DNA of 38,550 nt from Burkholderiaceae bacterium. Lineage in GTDB: Bacteria; Pseudomonadota; Gammaproteobacteria; Burkholderiales; Burkholderiaceae_F. The translations under genes were made by a program, and so were the position numbers. Below are positions 16,456 through 26,650 of the stretch, one piece after another. The DNA lies in contig JAGCMT010000097.1 of assembly GCA_017646335.1 (NCBI GenBank), positions 1 to 38,550 on the forward strand. The letters run 5' to 3'. Numbering within the stretch: position 1 is the stretch's first letter; every line of letters starts with the position of its first letter. Below the pieces are notes generated by a model, which was not told the origin of the DNA, searched no databases, and saw only the letters and a program-made list of their open reading frames with translations.

Positions 16456-17421
16456 TTAGCGCTTGTTATCCAAAGCGGCATTGGATGCCACTTCCATCAC
16501 CAATTCACCGTAGCTCATGCCGGCATTCTTGGCAGCCAACGGCACCAAAGAGTGCGAGGTCATACCCGGAGAGGTGTTGATTTCCAACAAAGCAAAGCGA
16601 CCGTCATCACGAAGCATCACGTCGATGCGGCTCCAACCGCGAGCTTCCAAAACGCGATAAGCGCGTTCACACATCTTGGCGATCTCGCCGGACAATTCTT
16701 CAGGCAAGTTGGCCGGGCACTCGTAGCTCACATCGTTGGTGAAGTACTTGTTTTGATAGTCGTAATTACCTTCGGGAGCCACGATTTCAATGATCGGCAA
16801 TGCATGAGCCGTTTCAGCTTGGCCAAGCACGGCAACCGTCAATTCGCGACCGATGATGTACTCTTCCACCAAAACACGCGGATCCAAGGCAGCAGCCTTC
16901 ACCACGGCCATTTCCAAAGCCTCGGGGGTTGCATTCTTCAACTTCGTCAAACCGATGCTGGAACCTTCGCGAGCCGGCTTCACAACCAAATCCTTACCCA
17001 AGGTTTGAATCACGAATGCCATGTCATCGCCCTTGGAGACAACCATACCTTGCGGCGTCGGGATGCCGTTGGCATTCCAAACTTGCTTGGTCAACGCCTT
17101 ATCGATCGTGATGGCGCTCGTCTTCACACCGGGACCCGTGTAGGGAACACCCAAATATTCCAAAACGCCTTGAATCGTACCGTCTTCACCGAAGCGACCG
17201 TGCAAAGAAATTACGGCACGATCAAAATTACCTTGTTCTAATTCACCCAAGGATTGTTCTTGCGGATCGAAACGCGTGACGTCAACACCGGCATCAACCA
17301 AGGCGTCGTAAACACCCTTACCGCTCATCAATGAAACATCGCGTTCGCTGGAAAAACCACCGGCGAGCAAAACCACCTTGCCCAAGCTCTCCGGCGTCAC
17401 TTTTTTCTTATCTTTCGTCAT
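16456..17421 (-). CDS. ddlB: D-alanine--D-alanine ligase
   Basis: This cytoplasmic ATP-grasp ligase joins two D-alanines for the peptidoglycan stem peptide. The 321-residue length suits the DdlB class. Visible motifs are the N-terminal GGFSSERDVSLMSG, the substrate loop LHGRFGEDGTIQGVLEYLGVP, the ATP-binding VKPAREGSSIGLTK, and the metal-binding end of the fold, LLEINTSPGMTSHSLVP. It lies between murC and ftsQ, its usual place in dcw clusters, with gaps of about 20 bases on each side. Confidence 0.96.
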   Translation of the reverse strand: MTKDKKKVTPESLGKVVLLAGGFSSERDVSLMSGKGVYDALVDAGVDVTRFDPQEQSLGELEQGNFDRAVISLHGRFGEDGTIQGVLEYLGVPYTGPGVKTSAITIDKALTKQVWNANGIPTPQGMVVSKGDDMAFVIQTLGKDLVVKPAREGSSIGLTKLKNATPEALEMAVVKAAALDPRVLVEEYIIGRELTVAVLGQAETAHALPIIEIVAPEGNYDYQNKYFTNDVSYECPANLPEELSGEIAKMCERAYRVLEARGWSRIDVMLRDDGRFALLEINTSPGMTSHSLVPLAAKNAGMSYGELVMEVASNAALDNKR

Positions 17422-17444
17422 TTGAACTCATCCTCACAATGAAT

Positions 17445-18833
17445 TTATTGGTTGGCCGCCTTCAAACGCGGAGCTACCAAGCCCACGTTACCGGCGCCCA
17501 TGGTCACCACGACGTCACCGTCGCGGGCCATCGTCATGATCGCTTCATCCATATCGACAGCGCGATCGACAAAAATCAAATCCGTATGCCCCAACAAGCG
17601 GACGGCTCGAGCCAATGCACGACCGTCAGCGCCGACAATCGGCGTCTCTCCGGCCGGATAGACATCGGCCAACACCAAAGCATCCACGCTCGAGAGCACT
17701 TTCACAAAGTCTTCAAAGCAGTCACGGGTGCGGGAGTAACGGTGCGGTTGGAAGGCAATCAACACACGACGACCCGGATAGGCGCCGCGAACGGCTTCCA
17801 ACGTTGCAGCCATTTCGTGCGGATGGTGACCGTAGTCATCGATCAACGTGAAGTGACCGCCATCCTTACTCGGAATTTCACCATATTGAGAGAATCGACG
17901 ACCGACACCGTTAAAGTGAGCCAATGCTTCAACAATCGCCTCATCAGAAACACCGACGAGCGTAGCAATCGTGATGGCAGCCAACGCATTGCGTACGTTG
18001 TGAAGACCGGGCAAATTCAAGCGAACCGGCAACGGATCATAGCCCTCACGCAACACCGTGAAGCACATTTGCGTACCATCGGCATGAACATCAACGGCAC
18101 GAACTTCAGCTTCTTCACTCAAGCCGTAAAGCACCACAGGCTTCGGAATGCGAGAGACGATCGAGCGAACGTTTTCATCGTCAGCGCAAAGTACGGCATT
18201 GCCGTAGAACGGCAAACGCGTTAAGAAATCGACAAAAGCTTGCTTGAGCTTTTCAAAGTCGTGATCGTACGTTTCCATGTGATCGGCGTCGATATTGGTC
18301 ACAACGGCCAATACCGGCGTCAAGCACAAGAAAGAGGCGTCGGACTCATCGGCTTCTGCCACAATGAAGTCACCCGTACCCAAACGAGCATTGGAACCGG
18401 CCGCATTCAAGCGACCGCCAATCACAAAGGTCGGATCCAAACCACCGACACCCATAATGCTAGCGACCAAGCTCGTGGTCGTCGTCTTACCGTGAGCACC
18501 GGCAATGGCGATACCGCGACGCAAACGCATCAACTCAGCCAACATCACGGCACGAGGAACGATCGAAATACGGGCTTCACGAGCAGCCACCACTTCAGGA
18601 TTGTCAGCCTTAATAGCCGTCGAGACCACCACCGCATCGGCGCCTTCAACATTGCTGGCGACATGTTCGTGGAAAATCTTAACGCCCATGCTTTCAAGGC
18701 GTTCCGTGGCGGCATTGCTCGCCATATCCGAACCCGTTACTTCGTAGCCCAAATTGACCATCACTTCGGCGATACCGTTCATACCGGTACCACCGATCCC
18801 TACAAAGTGGATTCGCTTAACGGCAAATTTCAT
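17445..18833 (-). CDS. murC: UDP-N-acetylmuramate--L-alanine ligase MurC
   Basis: MurC adds L-alanine to UDP-MurNAc, the first amino acid of the stem peptide, using ATP in the cytoplasm. The 462-residue product has the N-terminal nucleotide-sugar loop GIGGTGM at 12-18, the Mur-ligase ATP loop GAHGKTTTT at 112-120, and the central DESDASFL and DDYGHHPHE motifs typical of MurC. Its start lies four bases after the murG stop on the minus strand. Confidence 0.97.
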   Translation of the reverse strand: MKFAVKRIHFVGIGGTGMNGIAEVMVNLGYEVTGSDMASNAATERLESMGVKIFHEHVASNVEGADAVVVSTAIKADNPEVVAAREARISIVPRAVMLAELMRLRRGIAIAGAHGKTTTTSLVASIMGVGGLDPTFVIGGRLNAAGSNARLGTGDFIVAEADESDASFLCLTPVLAVVTNIDADHMETYDHDFEKLKQAFVDFLTRLPFYGNAVLCADDENVRSIVSRIPKPVVLYGLSEEAEVRAVDVHADGTQMCFTVLREGYDPLPVRLNLPGLHNVRNALAAITIATLVGVSDEAIVEALAHFNGVGRRFSQYGEIPSKDGGHFTLIDDYGHHPHEMAATLEAVRGAYPGRRVLIAFQPHRYSRTRDCFEDFVKVLSSVDALVLADVYPAGETPIVGADGRALARAVRLLGHTDLIFVDRAVDMDEAIMTMARDGDVVVTMGAGNVGLVAPRLKAANQ

Positions 18834-18837
18834 TTTT

Positions 18838-19923
18838 TTATCCCTTTACCAAACCTTCAATCGCGTCAGCCACGGTCTTAGCGGCATCACGATGAGCCAA
18901 ACGTCTTGCGTTCTCTCCCATTTCCACCAATCGGGCACGATCCATCGTCGTCATGGTTTCAAAGAGACGTTCAGGCGTCAAATCTTTTTGTTCGATCAAA
19001 ATGCCCGCATCATGAGATTGCATAAAGCGTGCATTGCCCAATTGATGTTGCGTCGTCGAAACAACGAACGGCACCAAAATGGCCGGCACACCGGCCGCCG
19101 TCAATTCACTGACACTCGTTGCCCCGGCTCGACAGATAACCAAATCAGCCTTGGCATAGGCACTAGCCATGTCATCGATGAATGGAACGACTTCGGCCTC
19201 AATGCCGACTTCTTCATAAAGAGCCTTCACGGCATCAACAGCCGTTCGACCGCATTGGTGAACGACTTTCGGGCGATTTTCCACATCAAATTTTGCCAAA
19301 GTTTTCGGCAATGTTTCATTTAAAACTTTGGCACCCAACGAACCGCCGAAAACGAGCACGTTTAACGGTCCCGTACGATCGGCATATCGAACTCGAGGTT
19401 CCGGCAAGGCCAAAATCTCAGAACGAACGGGATTGCCGGAAACGATACCCTTTTTACCGGCACGTTTTGCGCACTCACCGTCAAAACCGCACATCACGGC
19501 ATCGGCCCAAGGCATGACGGCACGCACGCTCATCAACGAGTCGGCGTCGCAATTCATCATCACCAACGGAATATTTTTGCGACGAGCACCGTAAGCCGAC
19601 GGCACGGCAATGTAGCCACCCGTCGAGAAGACGGCATCGGCATGACGCGCATCGATCAAATCCTTGCTCTTAAAACAAGCCTTGACCAACTTTAATGCAC
19701 CCTTGACCATATGACCCAGGCCTTTACCGCGCATACCGGTAAATTCCAAGGCATCAAAATCCAATCCGTAAGAAGCCACCAAACGGCTTTCCATACCGGT
19801 TGTCGTGCCGATCCAGGACACGGTCCAACCGCGAGCAATCATTTCCTGCGCAACGGCCAAACCGGGCATGACATGACCACCGGTTCCGGCTGCAGCAATC
19901 ATCAAATGTTTCTGCTTGCTCAC
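18838..19923 (-). CDS. murG: UDP-GlcNAc:lipid I N-acetylglucosaminyltransferase MurG
   Basis: MurG transfers GlcNAc to lipid I to make lipid II at the inner face of the inner membrane. The 361-residue product has the GT-B glycine loop [14 protein letters not shown] at 12-25, a second loop [12 protein letters not shown] near 195, and the UDP-GlcNAc-binding region [23 protein letters not shown]. The start is GTG at 19923, four bases inside the end of ftsW (GTGA overlap). A strong ribosome site, AAGGAG, lies seven bases upstream and settles the start. Confidence 0.97.
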   Translation of the reverse strand: MSKQKHLMIAAAGTGGHVMPGLAVAQEMIARGWTVSWIGTTTGMESRLVASYGLDFDALEFTGMRGKGLGHMVKGALKLVKACFKSKDLIDARHADAVFSTGGYIAVPSAYGARRKNIPLVMMNCDADSLMSVRAVMPWADAVMCGFDGECAKRAGKKGIVSGNPVRSEILALPEPRVRYADRTGPLNVLVFGGSLGAKVLNETLPKTLAKFDVENRPKVVHQCGRTAVDAVKALYEEVGIEAEVVPFIDDMASAYAKADLVICRAGATSVSELTAAGVPAILVPFVVSTTQHQLGNARFMQSHDAGILIEQKDLTPERLFETMTTMDRARLVEMGENARRLAHRDAAKTVADAIEGLVKG

Positions 19924-21140
19924 TTACGACTCCTTCTACCGTACATCAATTGGCGATTTTCGTAGTCTACTCTAAAGAGCATCGCCAATGCACAGAACGT
20001 GATCATCAACGAGCTACCGCCATAACTTACTAACGGTAATGTTAAACCCTTTGTCGGGAAAAGCCCCGTTGCAACACCGGTGTTGATGATCACCTGAACG
20101 CCGATCCAAATACCGATCCCTTGAGCGACCAAACCGGAGAAAAACTGATCCAATCGAATGGCCATTCGACCGATTTCAAAGGCTCGACGGATTAACCAAT
20201 AAAAGAGCAACAAGACAACCGTCACGCCAACCAAACCGAACTCTTCACCGATTACGGCCAAAATAAAGTCGGTATGGGCTTCCGGCAAATAGTGCATTTT
20301 CTCCACGCTGGCACCCAGCCCCACGCCAAACAACTCACCGCGACCGAAGGCAATCAACGAGTGAGTCAATTGATAGGCCTTACCCAATTGGTTTTCAGCA
20401 TCCCACGGATTCAAATAAGCGAACACACGACCCATGCGCCAAGGCGAAGTGATAATGGCCACCACGGCAGACACCGCCAACATCGCCCCGATCGGCACAA
20501 TGATGCGCATCGACAAACCGCCTAACACGGCAATACCCAACACGATGCAACAGAAAACGGCTGTAGCCCCCAAGTCAGGTTGATAAGACAACAAACCGGC
20601 CACCACAATTACATAGGTGAAAATCGGGAACATCCCCTTGATGACCGAGTGCATAAAAAATTGTCGGCTTACCGTAAATTGCGCCGCCACAATCACGGCT
20701 GCAAATTTCACGATTTCAGAGACTTGAATATTAACGGGGCCTAACGGAATCCAACGTACCGAACCGTTGACTTCACGACCGATACCCGGCGTGATCACAA
20801 GGCCTAATGAAACGATACTGACGATGCCTAAAAACAAACTCATTCGTTGCCAACTACGCATCGGCACACGAAAGGTAATGAAACCGGCAATGATGCCGAA
20901 AACGGCAAAAATGAATTGACGAATCAGAAAATGAGACGGTGTCGTTTGATATTTCGGCGAATCTGACAAGGAAATGGTAGCCGAAAAGACCATCACCAAA
21001 CCGATGATGACCAAAGCCAAAACACAACCCAACAAACCCCAATCGGTCGTCGCCGGCGTATCGTACTTACGGCTGTAAGACCAATCGTTTTCTTTGGTAT
21101 GTTGACGATCGAATAAACGACGAAGGAAATCCCATTTCAT
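19920..21140 (-). CDS. ftsW: Septal peptidoglycan glycosyltransferase FtsW
   Basis: FtsW is the SEDS-family polymerase that makes septal glycan strands with FtsI. The product of 406 residues has about ten membrane segments and the SEDS signatures YLPEAHTDFILAVIGEEFGLVG and LPLVSYGGSSLM. The conserved aspartate of the family lies in the AHTDFIL region. I chose the ATG at 21140; a TTG at 21158 would add six residues, and neither has a clear ribosome site. The stop overlaps the murG start by four bases. Confidence 0.95.
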   Translation of the reverse strand: MKWDFLRRLFDRQHTKENDWSYSRKYDTPATTDWGLLGCVLALVIIGLVMVFSATISLSDSPKYQTTPSHFLIRQFIFAVFGIIAGFITFRVPMRSWQRMSLFLGIVSIVSLGLVITPGIGREVNGSVRWIPLGPVNIQVSEIVKFAAVIVAAQFTVSRQFFMHSVIKGMFPIFTYVIVVAGLLSYQPDLGATAVFCCIVLGIAVLGGLSMRIIVPIGAMLAVSAVVAIITSPWRMGRVFAYLNPWDAENQLGKAYQLTHSLIAFGRGELFGVGLGASVEKMHYLPEAHTDFILAVIGEEFGLVGVTVVLLLFYWLIRRAFEIGRMAIRLDQFFSGLVAQGIGIWIGVQVIINTGVATGLFPTKGLTLPLVSYGGSSLMITFCALAMLFRVDYENRQLMYGRRSRK

Positions 21141-21173
21141 GGATAAAAATCGATCCAATACGTCACAGATTAA

Positions 21174-22619
21174 TTAGGAAGCTTCAGACAGTGCTCGTGC
21201 CGTATCAATAAACACTTGGGCACGATGACCATAATCGCGGAACATATCCCAACTTGCACAAGCCGGCGACAACAAGACAACGTCACCGACTTGAGCCATC
21301 TTGGCAGCCGCTTGCACGGCTTGTTCCAAGGTACCAAAACGAGTGACCGGGAAACGACGATCCTTCAACGCCTCTTCGATCAAAGGCGCATCACGACCGA
21401 TCAAGAAAGCGCCGCGAGCATGACGATCCATGGCATCGGCAATCGGAGCAAAGTCTTGTCCCTTACCGTCACCACCTAAAATCACCAACAGTTTCGTACC
21501 GTCGGCGCCCAAGCCTTCCAAGGCTGCAACCGTTGCACCGACGTTCGTACCCTTACTGTCATCGATGTAATCGACGCCCTTGACGGTCATCACGTATTGC
21601 ACGCGGTGGGCTTCACCACGGTACTCTTGAAGGGCATGCAACGCATCCGACAACGGGATACCGATCGCATTGGTCAAGGCCAATGCAGCCAAAGCGTTCA
21701 TGGCATTGTGACGACCACGAATCTGCAAAGCCTCTTGCGGCATCAAACGTTGCAAACAAGCGTCTTTCAAAACCGTACGGCGACTCAACGCAATGGAATC
21801 ATCCTGATTCCAACTCAACCACTTCAAACCGTCAGCGCTCGTCAAGCCCCAATCGTTGATGCGGGAAGGCGCATCAGCACCAAAACTGCACCAAGCGGTC
21901 TTTTCTTGGGCGTACGCCATGACTACATCGTCTTCACGATTTAAAACGCGAACGGTCTTGTCACCGAAAATACGAGCCTTGGCATCGGCATAAGCTTGCA
22001 TCCCACCGTGCCAATCCAAATGGTCTTGGGAAAGATTAAGGATCGTTGCCGCATCGCATTGCAAAGAGGCCGTCGTTTGTAATTGGAAACTCGACAATTC
22101 CAACACCCAAACGTCTGGCAATTGACCCGCCTCTAAGGCCTTATCCAATTCCGTCACGGCGTTCGGGCCGATGTTACCGGCCACACACGTCTTACGACCA
22201 CCGGCTTCACACATTTTGCCCGTCATTACGGTTGTCGTTGTCTTACCGTTCGTGCCGGTAATACCGATCAACTTGGGCTCGTAGCCCGTGGTTGCCTTCA
22301 AATGAGCCAATTCACGAGCAAAAAGTTCGATTTCACCAACGACATCCACGCTCTTGATTTGCGCGGCCTTCACCAACGGAGCGACTTCAGAGAAAAACGG
22401 CGAGATACCCGGCGAGAGTACCAACAATTGAACGTCATCCAAACGTTCGCGAGCGGCATCTAACTTAACAAATTCGAAATGCTCAAGCGATTGCAACTTT
22501 TGCAGAGCGGGCGGCGCTTCACGCGTGTCGGTTGCAATCACCGACCAACCGCGCTTGGTCAAAAAACGCGTACAAGCTTCACCGGAAGCACCCAAACCCA
22601 CCACAATCGCTTTTTGCAT
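21174..22619 (-). CDS. murD: UDP-N-acetylmuramoyl-L-alanine--D-glutamate ligase MurD
   Basis: MurD adds D-glutamate to UDP-MurNAc-L-Ala. The 481-residue product has the N-terminal loop VVGLGASGEA, the ATP loop GTNGKTTTT at 122-130, LSSFQLQTT for substrate contacts and the C-terminal YIDDSKGTNVGATVAAL and LLSPACASWDMF motifs that mark MurD. It follows mraY by 11 bases, the standard order. Confidence 0.97.
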   Translation of the reverse strand: MQKAIVVGLGASGEACTRFLTKRGWSVIATDTREAPPALQKLQSLEHFEFVKLDAARERLDDVQLLVLSPGISPFFSEVAPLVKAAQIKSVDVVGEIELFARELAHLKATTGYEPKLIGITGTNGKTTTTVMTGKMCEAGGRKTCVAGNIGPNAVTELDKALEAGQLPDVWVLELSSFQLQTTASLQCDAATILNLSQDHLDWHGGMQAYADAKARIFGDKTVRVLNREDDVVMAYAQEKTAWCSFGADAPSRINDWGLTSADGLKWLSWNQDDSIALSRRTVLKDACLQRLMPQEALQIRGRHNAMNALAALALTNAIGIPLSDALHALQEYRGEAHRVQYVMTVKGVDYIDDSKGTNVGATVAALEGLGADGTKLLVILGGDGKGQDFAPIADAMDRHARGAFLIGRDAPLIEEALKDRRFPVTRFGTLEQAVQAAAKMAQVGDVVLLSPACASWDMFRDYGHRAQVFIDTARALSEAS

Positions 22620-22630
22620 GAAAAGTCACC

Positions 22631-23785
22631 TTATCGAATCTTGAGCGTGGCCAAACCGATCAACACCAAAATGAACGTAATAATCCAGAAACGCGTCACC
22701 ACTTGCGTCTCCTTCCAACCCTTCAATTCAAAGTGATGGTGAAGCGGAGCCATCAAGAAAATACGACGACCGCCGGAATAACGGAAATACGTCGTTTGAA
22801 TAATCACCGACAACGTTTCTACCACGAAGATACCGCCCATGATGGCCAAAACGAGTTCTTGGCGAACAATCACGGCAATCGTACCCAACGCGCCACCCAA
22901 GGCCAATGCGCCAACGTCACCCATAAACACTTGAGCCGGGTGGGCGTTAAACCACAAAAATGCCAAACCGGCACCGGCCAAAGCGCCGCAAATCACAACC
23001 AACTCACCAGCACCCGGGATGTACGGAATCAACAAATAATTCGCAAAGTCCACACGACCTTCCACATAGGCAAACACGCCCAAAGCGGAACCGACCATCA
23101 CACACGGCAAAATGGCCAAACCGTCCAAACCGTCCGTCAAATTCACGGCATTACTCGTACCGACGATCACGATATAAGTGAGCACCACGAAACCGAAAAT
23201 ACCCAACGGATAAGCAAAGTGCTTAAAGAACGGAATGATCAAATCGGCTTGAGAGGGCATCTCCAACGGGAAGCCGGAATTCACCCAAGTCATAAACATA
23301 TCCACGACATGCATATCGTTGGGCGTAGAAATAGCAAAAGCCAAGTAAACGGCTGCAACCAAACCGATAAAAGACTGCCAACCGAACTTTTCTCGAGCAC
23401 TCATCCCTTTGGGGTCGTGATGCACAACCTTACGGTAGTCATCGACCCAGCCGATCCAACCGTAGCCGAGCGTCACAAACAAAACGACCCAAACGAATCG
23501 ATTGCTCAAATCCATCCACAAAAGCGTCGACAACCCGATGGCAATCAAAATCAATGCGCCGCCCATCGTCGGCGTACCGTCCTTGACCAAGTGAGTCTTC
23601 GGGCCATTCGTGCGCACGGCCTGACCGACTTTCATGGCTCGCAAATAGCGAATCATGGCCGGACCGGCCACGAAGCCGATCACCAACGCCGTCAATGCAG
23701 CCATCACCGCGCGCAAGCTCAAGTAATTAAATACTTGGAATGCACGAATATCTTCACCTAACCATTGGAAAAAAGATAACAACAT
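22631..23785 (-). CDS. mraY: Phospho-N-acetylmuramoyl-pentapeptide transferase MraY
   Basis: MraY links UDP-MurNAc-pentapeptide to undecaprenyl phosphate to form lipid I in the inner membrane. The 384-residue polytopic product has the family signatures [24 protein letters not shown] with the catalytic aspartates, [13 protein letters not shown], and [14 protein letters not shown]. The C-terminal [13 protein letters not shown] is diagnostic of MraY. The gene lies 18 bases after the murEF stop. Confidence 0.97.
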   Translation of the reverse strand: MLLSFFQWLGEDIRAFQVFNYLSLRAVMAALTALVIGFVAGPAMIRYLRAMKVGQAVRTNGPKTHLVKDGTPTMGGALILIAIGLSTLLWMDLSNRFVWVVLFVTLGYGWIGWVDDYRKVVHHDPKGMSAREKFGWQSFIGLVAAVYLAFAISTPNDMHVVDMFMTWVNSGFPLEMPSQADLIIPFFKHFAYPLGIFGFVVLTYIVIVGTSNAVNLTDGLDGLAILPCVMVGSALGVFAYVEGRVDFANYLLIPYIPGAGELVVICGALAGAGLAFLWFNAHPAQVFMGDVGALALGGALGTIAVIVRQELVLAIMGGIFVVETLSVIIQTTYFRYSGGRRIFLMAPLHHHFELKGWKETQVVTRFWIITFILVLIGLATLKIR

Positions 23786-23803
23786 CGCTGAAAACGCCTT
23801 AAA

Positions 23804-26650
23804 TTAATTTCCGTATTGCTCTTTGACTGCACGAACAACTTGATCGAGCTTCATATAGTTCGAAGCCTTGACCAACATCGTTCGATATTGAGGAGCAACT
23901 TCTAACACGTGATCGATGAACTTCTCACGTTTTTCAATCCAAATACCGCTACCGGCTTTTTGCTCATTGTAAGCGCAAATGGCCGCCTTCATCGCAGGAC
24001 CCGTCGCTACAATCGCCTCGATACCGCGCTCAGCGGCATAAGCACCGATTTCAGCGTGGAATTCTTCCGCACGATCACCGACTTCACCCATGTCCCCGAG
24101 AACCAAAAGACGCGGAGCGGGCTTCGTAGCCAACACATCCACCGCGGCACGCATGCTGTCGGGATTGGCATTATAAGAGTCGTCAATCATGACACCGTGA
24201 GTCAATCGATGGACTTCGCCACGACGGCTCACCGGGCGGAAAGCTTCCAAACCGGCCTTGATGGTTTCAAGCGACAAATTGAGTGCCAAAGCACAAGACG
24301 TTGCAGCCAAAGCATTGTGCAAATTGTGTTCACCAAACAAATGCACGTGGGCGCTAAACGAGCCTTTATACGTCTTGATGTGAACAAGAATGCCATCTTC
24401 CAGCGCACTCATCGTGCCCGTTACATCGGCTTCACAACGACGAGCAAACGTCATAATCTGACAATTTTGGCTCATTTCAAGCCACGTAGAGACGCATTCG
24501 TCATCGCTCGGGAAGACGCCGACGCCGCTCGGAGCCAATGCGCGAAGCACTTCACCGTTTTCACGAGCCGTTGCTTGAACCGTTTGCAAAAATTCTTGAT
24601 GTTCACGCTGAGCATTGTTGACCAATGCCACCGTCGGTTGAACAAGGCCGCCCAAATAGCGCATTTCACCCACGTGATTCATGCCCGTCTCAATGACGGC
24701 CACTTCGTGGTGGTCACGCAACTTCCAAAGCATCAACGGCACACCGATGTCATTGTTGAAGTTGCCTTGCGTTGCAAGCATCTTGTCACCGAATTGAACA
24801 CGCAAAATACTGGCGATCATTTGCGTGGTCGTGGTTTTACCGTTACTGCCGGCTACCGCAATCAATTGAATTGCTTTATGGCGACGCCAATAGGCTGCCG
24901 ATGCACCCAATGCCAACTTCACATCACGCACAACGATTTGGGGCAAGGGGCATTTCACCGGGCGCTCAACCACTAATGCCACGGCTCCCATGCGCATGGC
25001 TTCATCAACAAAGTCGTGAGCATCGAAACGCTCGCCCTTCAACGCAAAGAAAAGTGTACCGTCGGTGGTTTGACGCGTATCGGTCGCCACATTCGTAAAC
25101 GGAACGTTGCTGCCCAAGAATTGTGAACCCGGCAACAACTTTGCCAACAAACCAACGGTCATCAACGCATCGCTCGGTTGATTTTTCATACGAGCGGCAT
25201 TGCGCGTTTCAACCACGTCACTAAACGGGTATTTGACGCCCTGAATCTCTTGATAATCCTCATGACCCTTACCGGCAATCAACACCACATCATTTTCTGC
25301 GGCTTGATTAACAACTTGGTGAATGGCTTCACGACGATCAATGATGACATGAGCAGGACGGCTCAATCCGGCCAACATGTCTTTGAGAATGGCTTGAGGA
25401 TCTTCCGTACGAGGATTGTCACTCGTTAAGACCACCTCATCGGCCATGCGCTCGGCAATGCTTGCCATAATGGGGCGCTTGCCGGCATCACGGTCACCGC
25501 CGGCGCCAACCACAACCCAAAGCTTACCGCGACGAGCCGTGGCGATCGGGCGCAATGCCTCCAGGGCCTTTTCAACGGCATCGGGCGTGTGGCTATAGTC
25601 GACTACAACCAAAGCCGTGCCCGGTTCGATCACACGTTGCATACGACCGGCGGGCGGTTGCAACTTCGGCAACACGGCAACAATCTTTTCCATTGAATAA
25701 CCGCTAGCCAAAGCAACACCTACCACACCTAAAAGATTGGAAATATTGAATTCGCCAACGATGCCCATCTCGACCGGATAAGACTTGGAATCAAAGTGAA
25801 TTTCCAACTTCACACCCGTTTCCGTGGCTCGAATATGGTCGGCCGTCAAGCTATGGGTACCGGGCAAGGCAATCGCGCCGCGCGTGGAGGTCACAATCAC
25901 ATCGAGCTTTCGATGAACGGCCTTCTCTGCCATACGAACGCCCGCTTCATCATCGATATTGATTACGGCCGATTTCAATTGAGGCCAATCGAACAAAATG
26001 GCTTTTGCACGTTCGTACTCCGCCATGTCTTGGTGATAGTCCAAATGATCACGCGTTAAATTCGTAAACAACGCAACGTCGAAATGCGTACCGTTCAAAC
26101 GGCCTTGTTCCAAACCGATGGAACTGGCTTCTACGGCAAAAGCTTGTGCACCGGCTTGCTTCAATTCAGAAAGCAAACCTTGCAAAGAAACGGCATCGGG
26201 TGTCGTCAATGCCGCACTCTTAAAGGGCTTGCCTTGCATCATGCAGCCGATCGTACCGATAGCGGCGCACGGCTCGCCCAACATCGTAAAGAGTTGCGAA
26301 ATCCAGTGAGACGAGGTCGTTTTGCCATTCGTGCCGGTCATGGCAATACCACGCAAGAAGCGGCTGGCATCACCATAGAAATGCGCGGCAAATTCGCCCA
26401 AGTGGGCCTTGAGTTCGGGCACGGCAATCGCGGGCACACCAAAAGTACGACGAATACCGTCATCTTCATAGACAACGGCAGCCGCTTTTTGGCTTGCAGC
26501 TTCCAAAAAATCACGCCCGTCGACTCGTAAACCGGGGATTGCCAAAAAAACATCGCCCGCACCTAAAGTGCGGGAGTCCAATGTCAGGCGTTGGCTCTGA
26601 GGCGATAATTTCTTCAACAAATCAACATAGGGTTTTACGTCGTAACTCAT
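23804..26650 (-). CDS. Fused MurE-MurF ligase (UDP-MurNAc-tripeptide and -pentapeptide synthetase)
   Basis: One 948-residue frame joins two peptidoglycan ligases that are separate in most bacteria. Residues 1 to about 485 are MurE: ATP loop GTNGKTTSS near 106 and the diaminopimelate-selecting motif DNPR at about 411-414, so it should add meso-DAP. MurF starts at about 497 (TVGLLAKLLPG) with its own ATP loop AGSNGKTTTT near 600 and the MurF-type motif DDSYNANPDSM. No stop, frame change or long linker separates them. The ATG at 26650 shares one base with the ftsI stop (TGATG); a GTG one codon earlier is possible. MurE-MurF fusions are known in Bordetella and some other lineages. A fusion could channel the tripeptide product to MurF. 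Confidence 0.96.
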   Translation of the reverse strand: MSYDVKPYVDLLKKLSPQSQRLTLDSRTLGAGDVFLAIPGLRVDGRDFLEAASQKAAAVVYEDDGIRRTFGVPAIAVPELKAHLGEFAAHFYGDASRFLRGIAMTGTNGKTTSSHWISQLFTMLGEPCAAIGTIGCMMQGKPFKSAALTTPDAVSLQGLLSELKQAGAQAFAVEASSIGLEQGRLNGTHFDVALFTNLTRDHLDYHQDMAEYERAKAILFDWPQLKSAVINIDDEAGVRMAEKAVHRKLDVIVTSTRGAIALPGTHSLTADHIRATETGVKLEIHFDSKSYPVEMGIVGEFNISNLLGVVGVALASGYSMEKIVAVLPKLQPPAGRMQRVIEPGTALVVVDYSHTPDAVEKALEALRPIATARRGKLWVVVGAGGDRDAGKRPIMASIAERMADEVVLTSDNPRTEDPQAILKDMLAGLSRPAHVIIDRREAIHQVVNQAAENDVVLIAGKGHEDYQEIQGVKYPFSDVVETRNAARMKNQPSDALMTVGLLAKLLPGSQFLGSNVPFTNVATDTRQTTDGTLFFALKGERFDAHDFVDEAMRMGAVALVVERPVKCPLPQIVVRDVKLALGASAAYWRRHKAIQLIAVAGSNGKTTTTQMIASILRVQFGDKMLATQGNFNNDIGVPLMLWKLRDHHEVAVIETGMNHVGEMRYLGGLVQPTVALVNNAQREHQEFLQTVQATARENGEVLRALAPSGVGVFPSDDECVSTWLEMSQNCQIMTFARRCEADVTGTMSALEDGILVHIKTYKGSFSAHVHLFGEHNLHNALAATSCALALNLSLETIKAGLEAFRPVSRRGEVHRLTHGVMIDDSYNANPDSMRAAVDVLATKPAPRLLVLGDMGEVGDRAEEFHAEIGAYAAERGIEAIVATGPAMKAAICAYNEQKAGSGIWIEKREKFIDHVLEVAPQYRTMLVKASNYMKLDQVVRAVKEQYGN

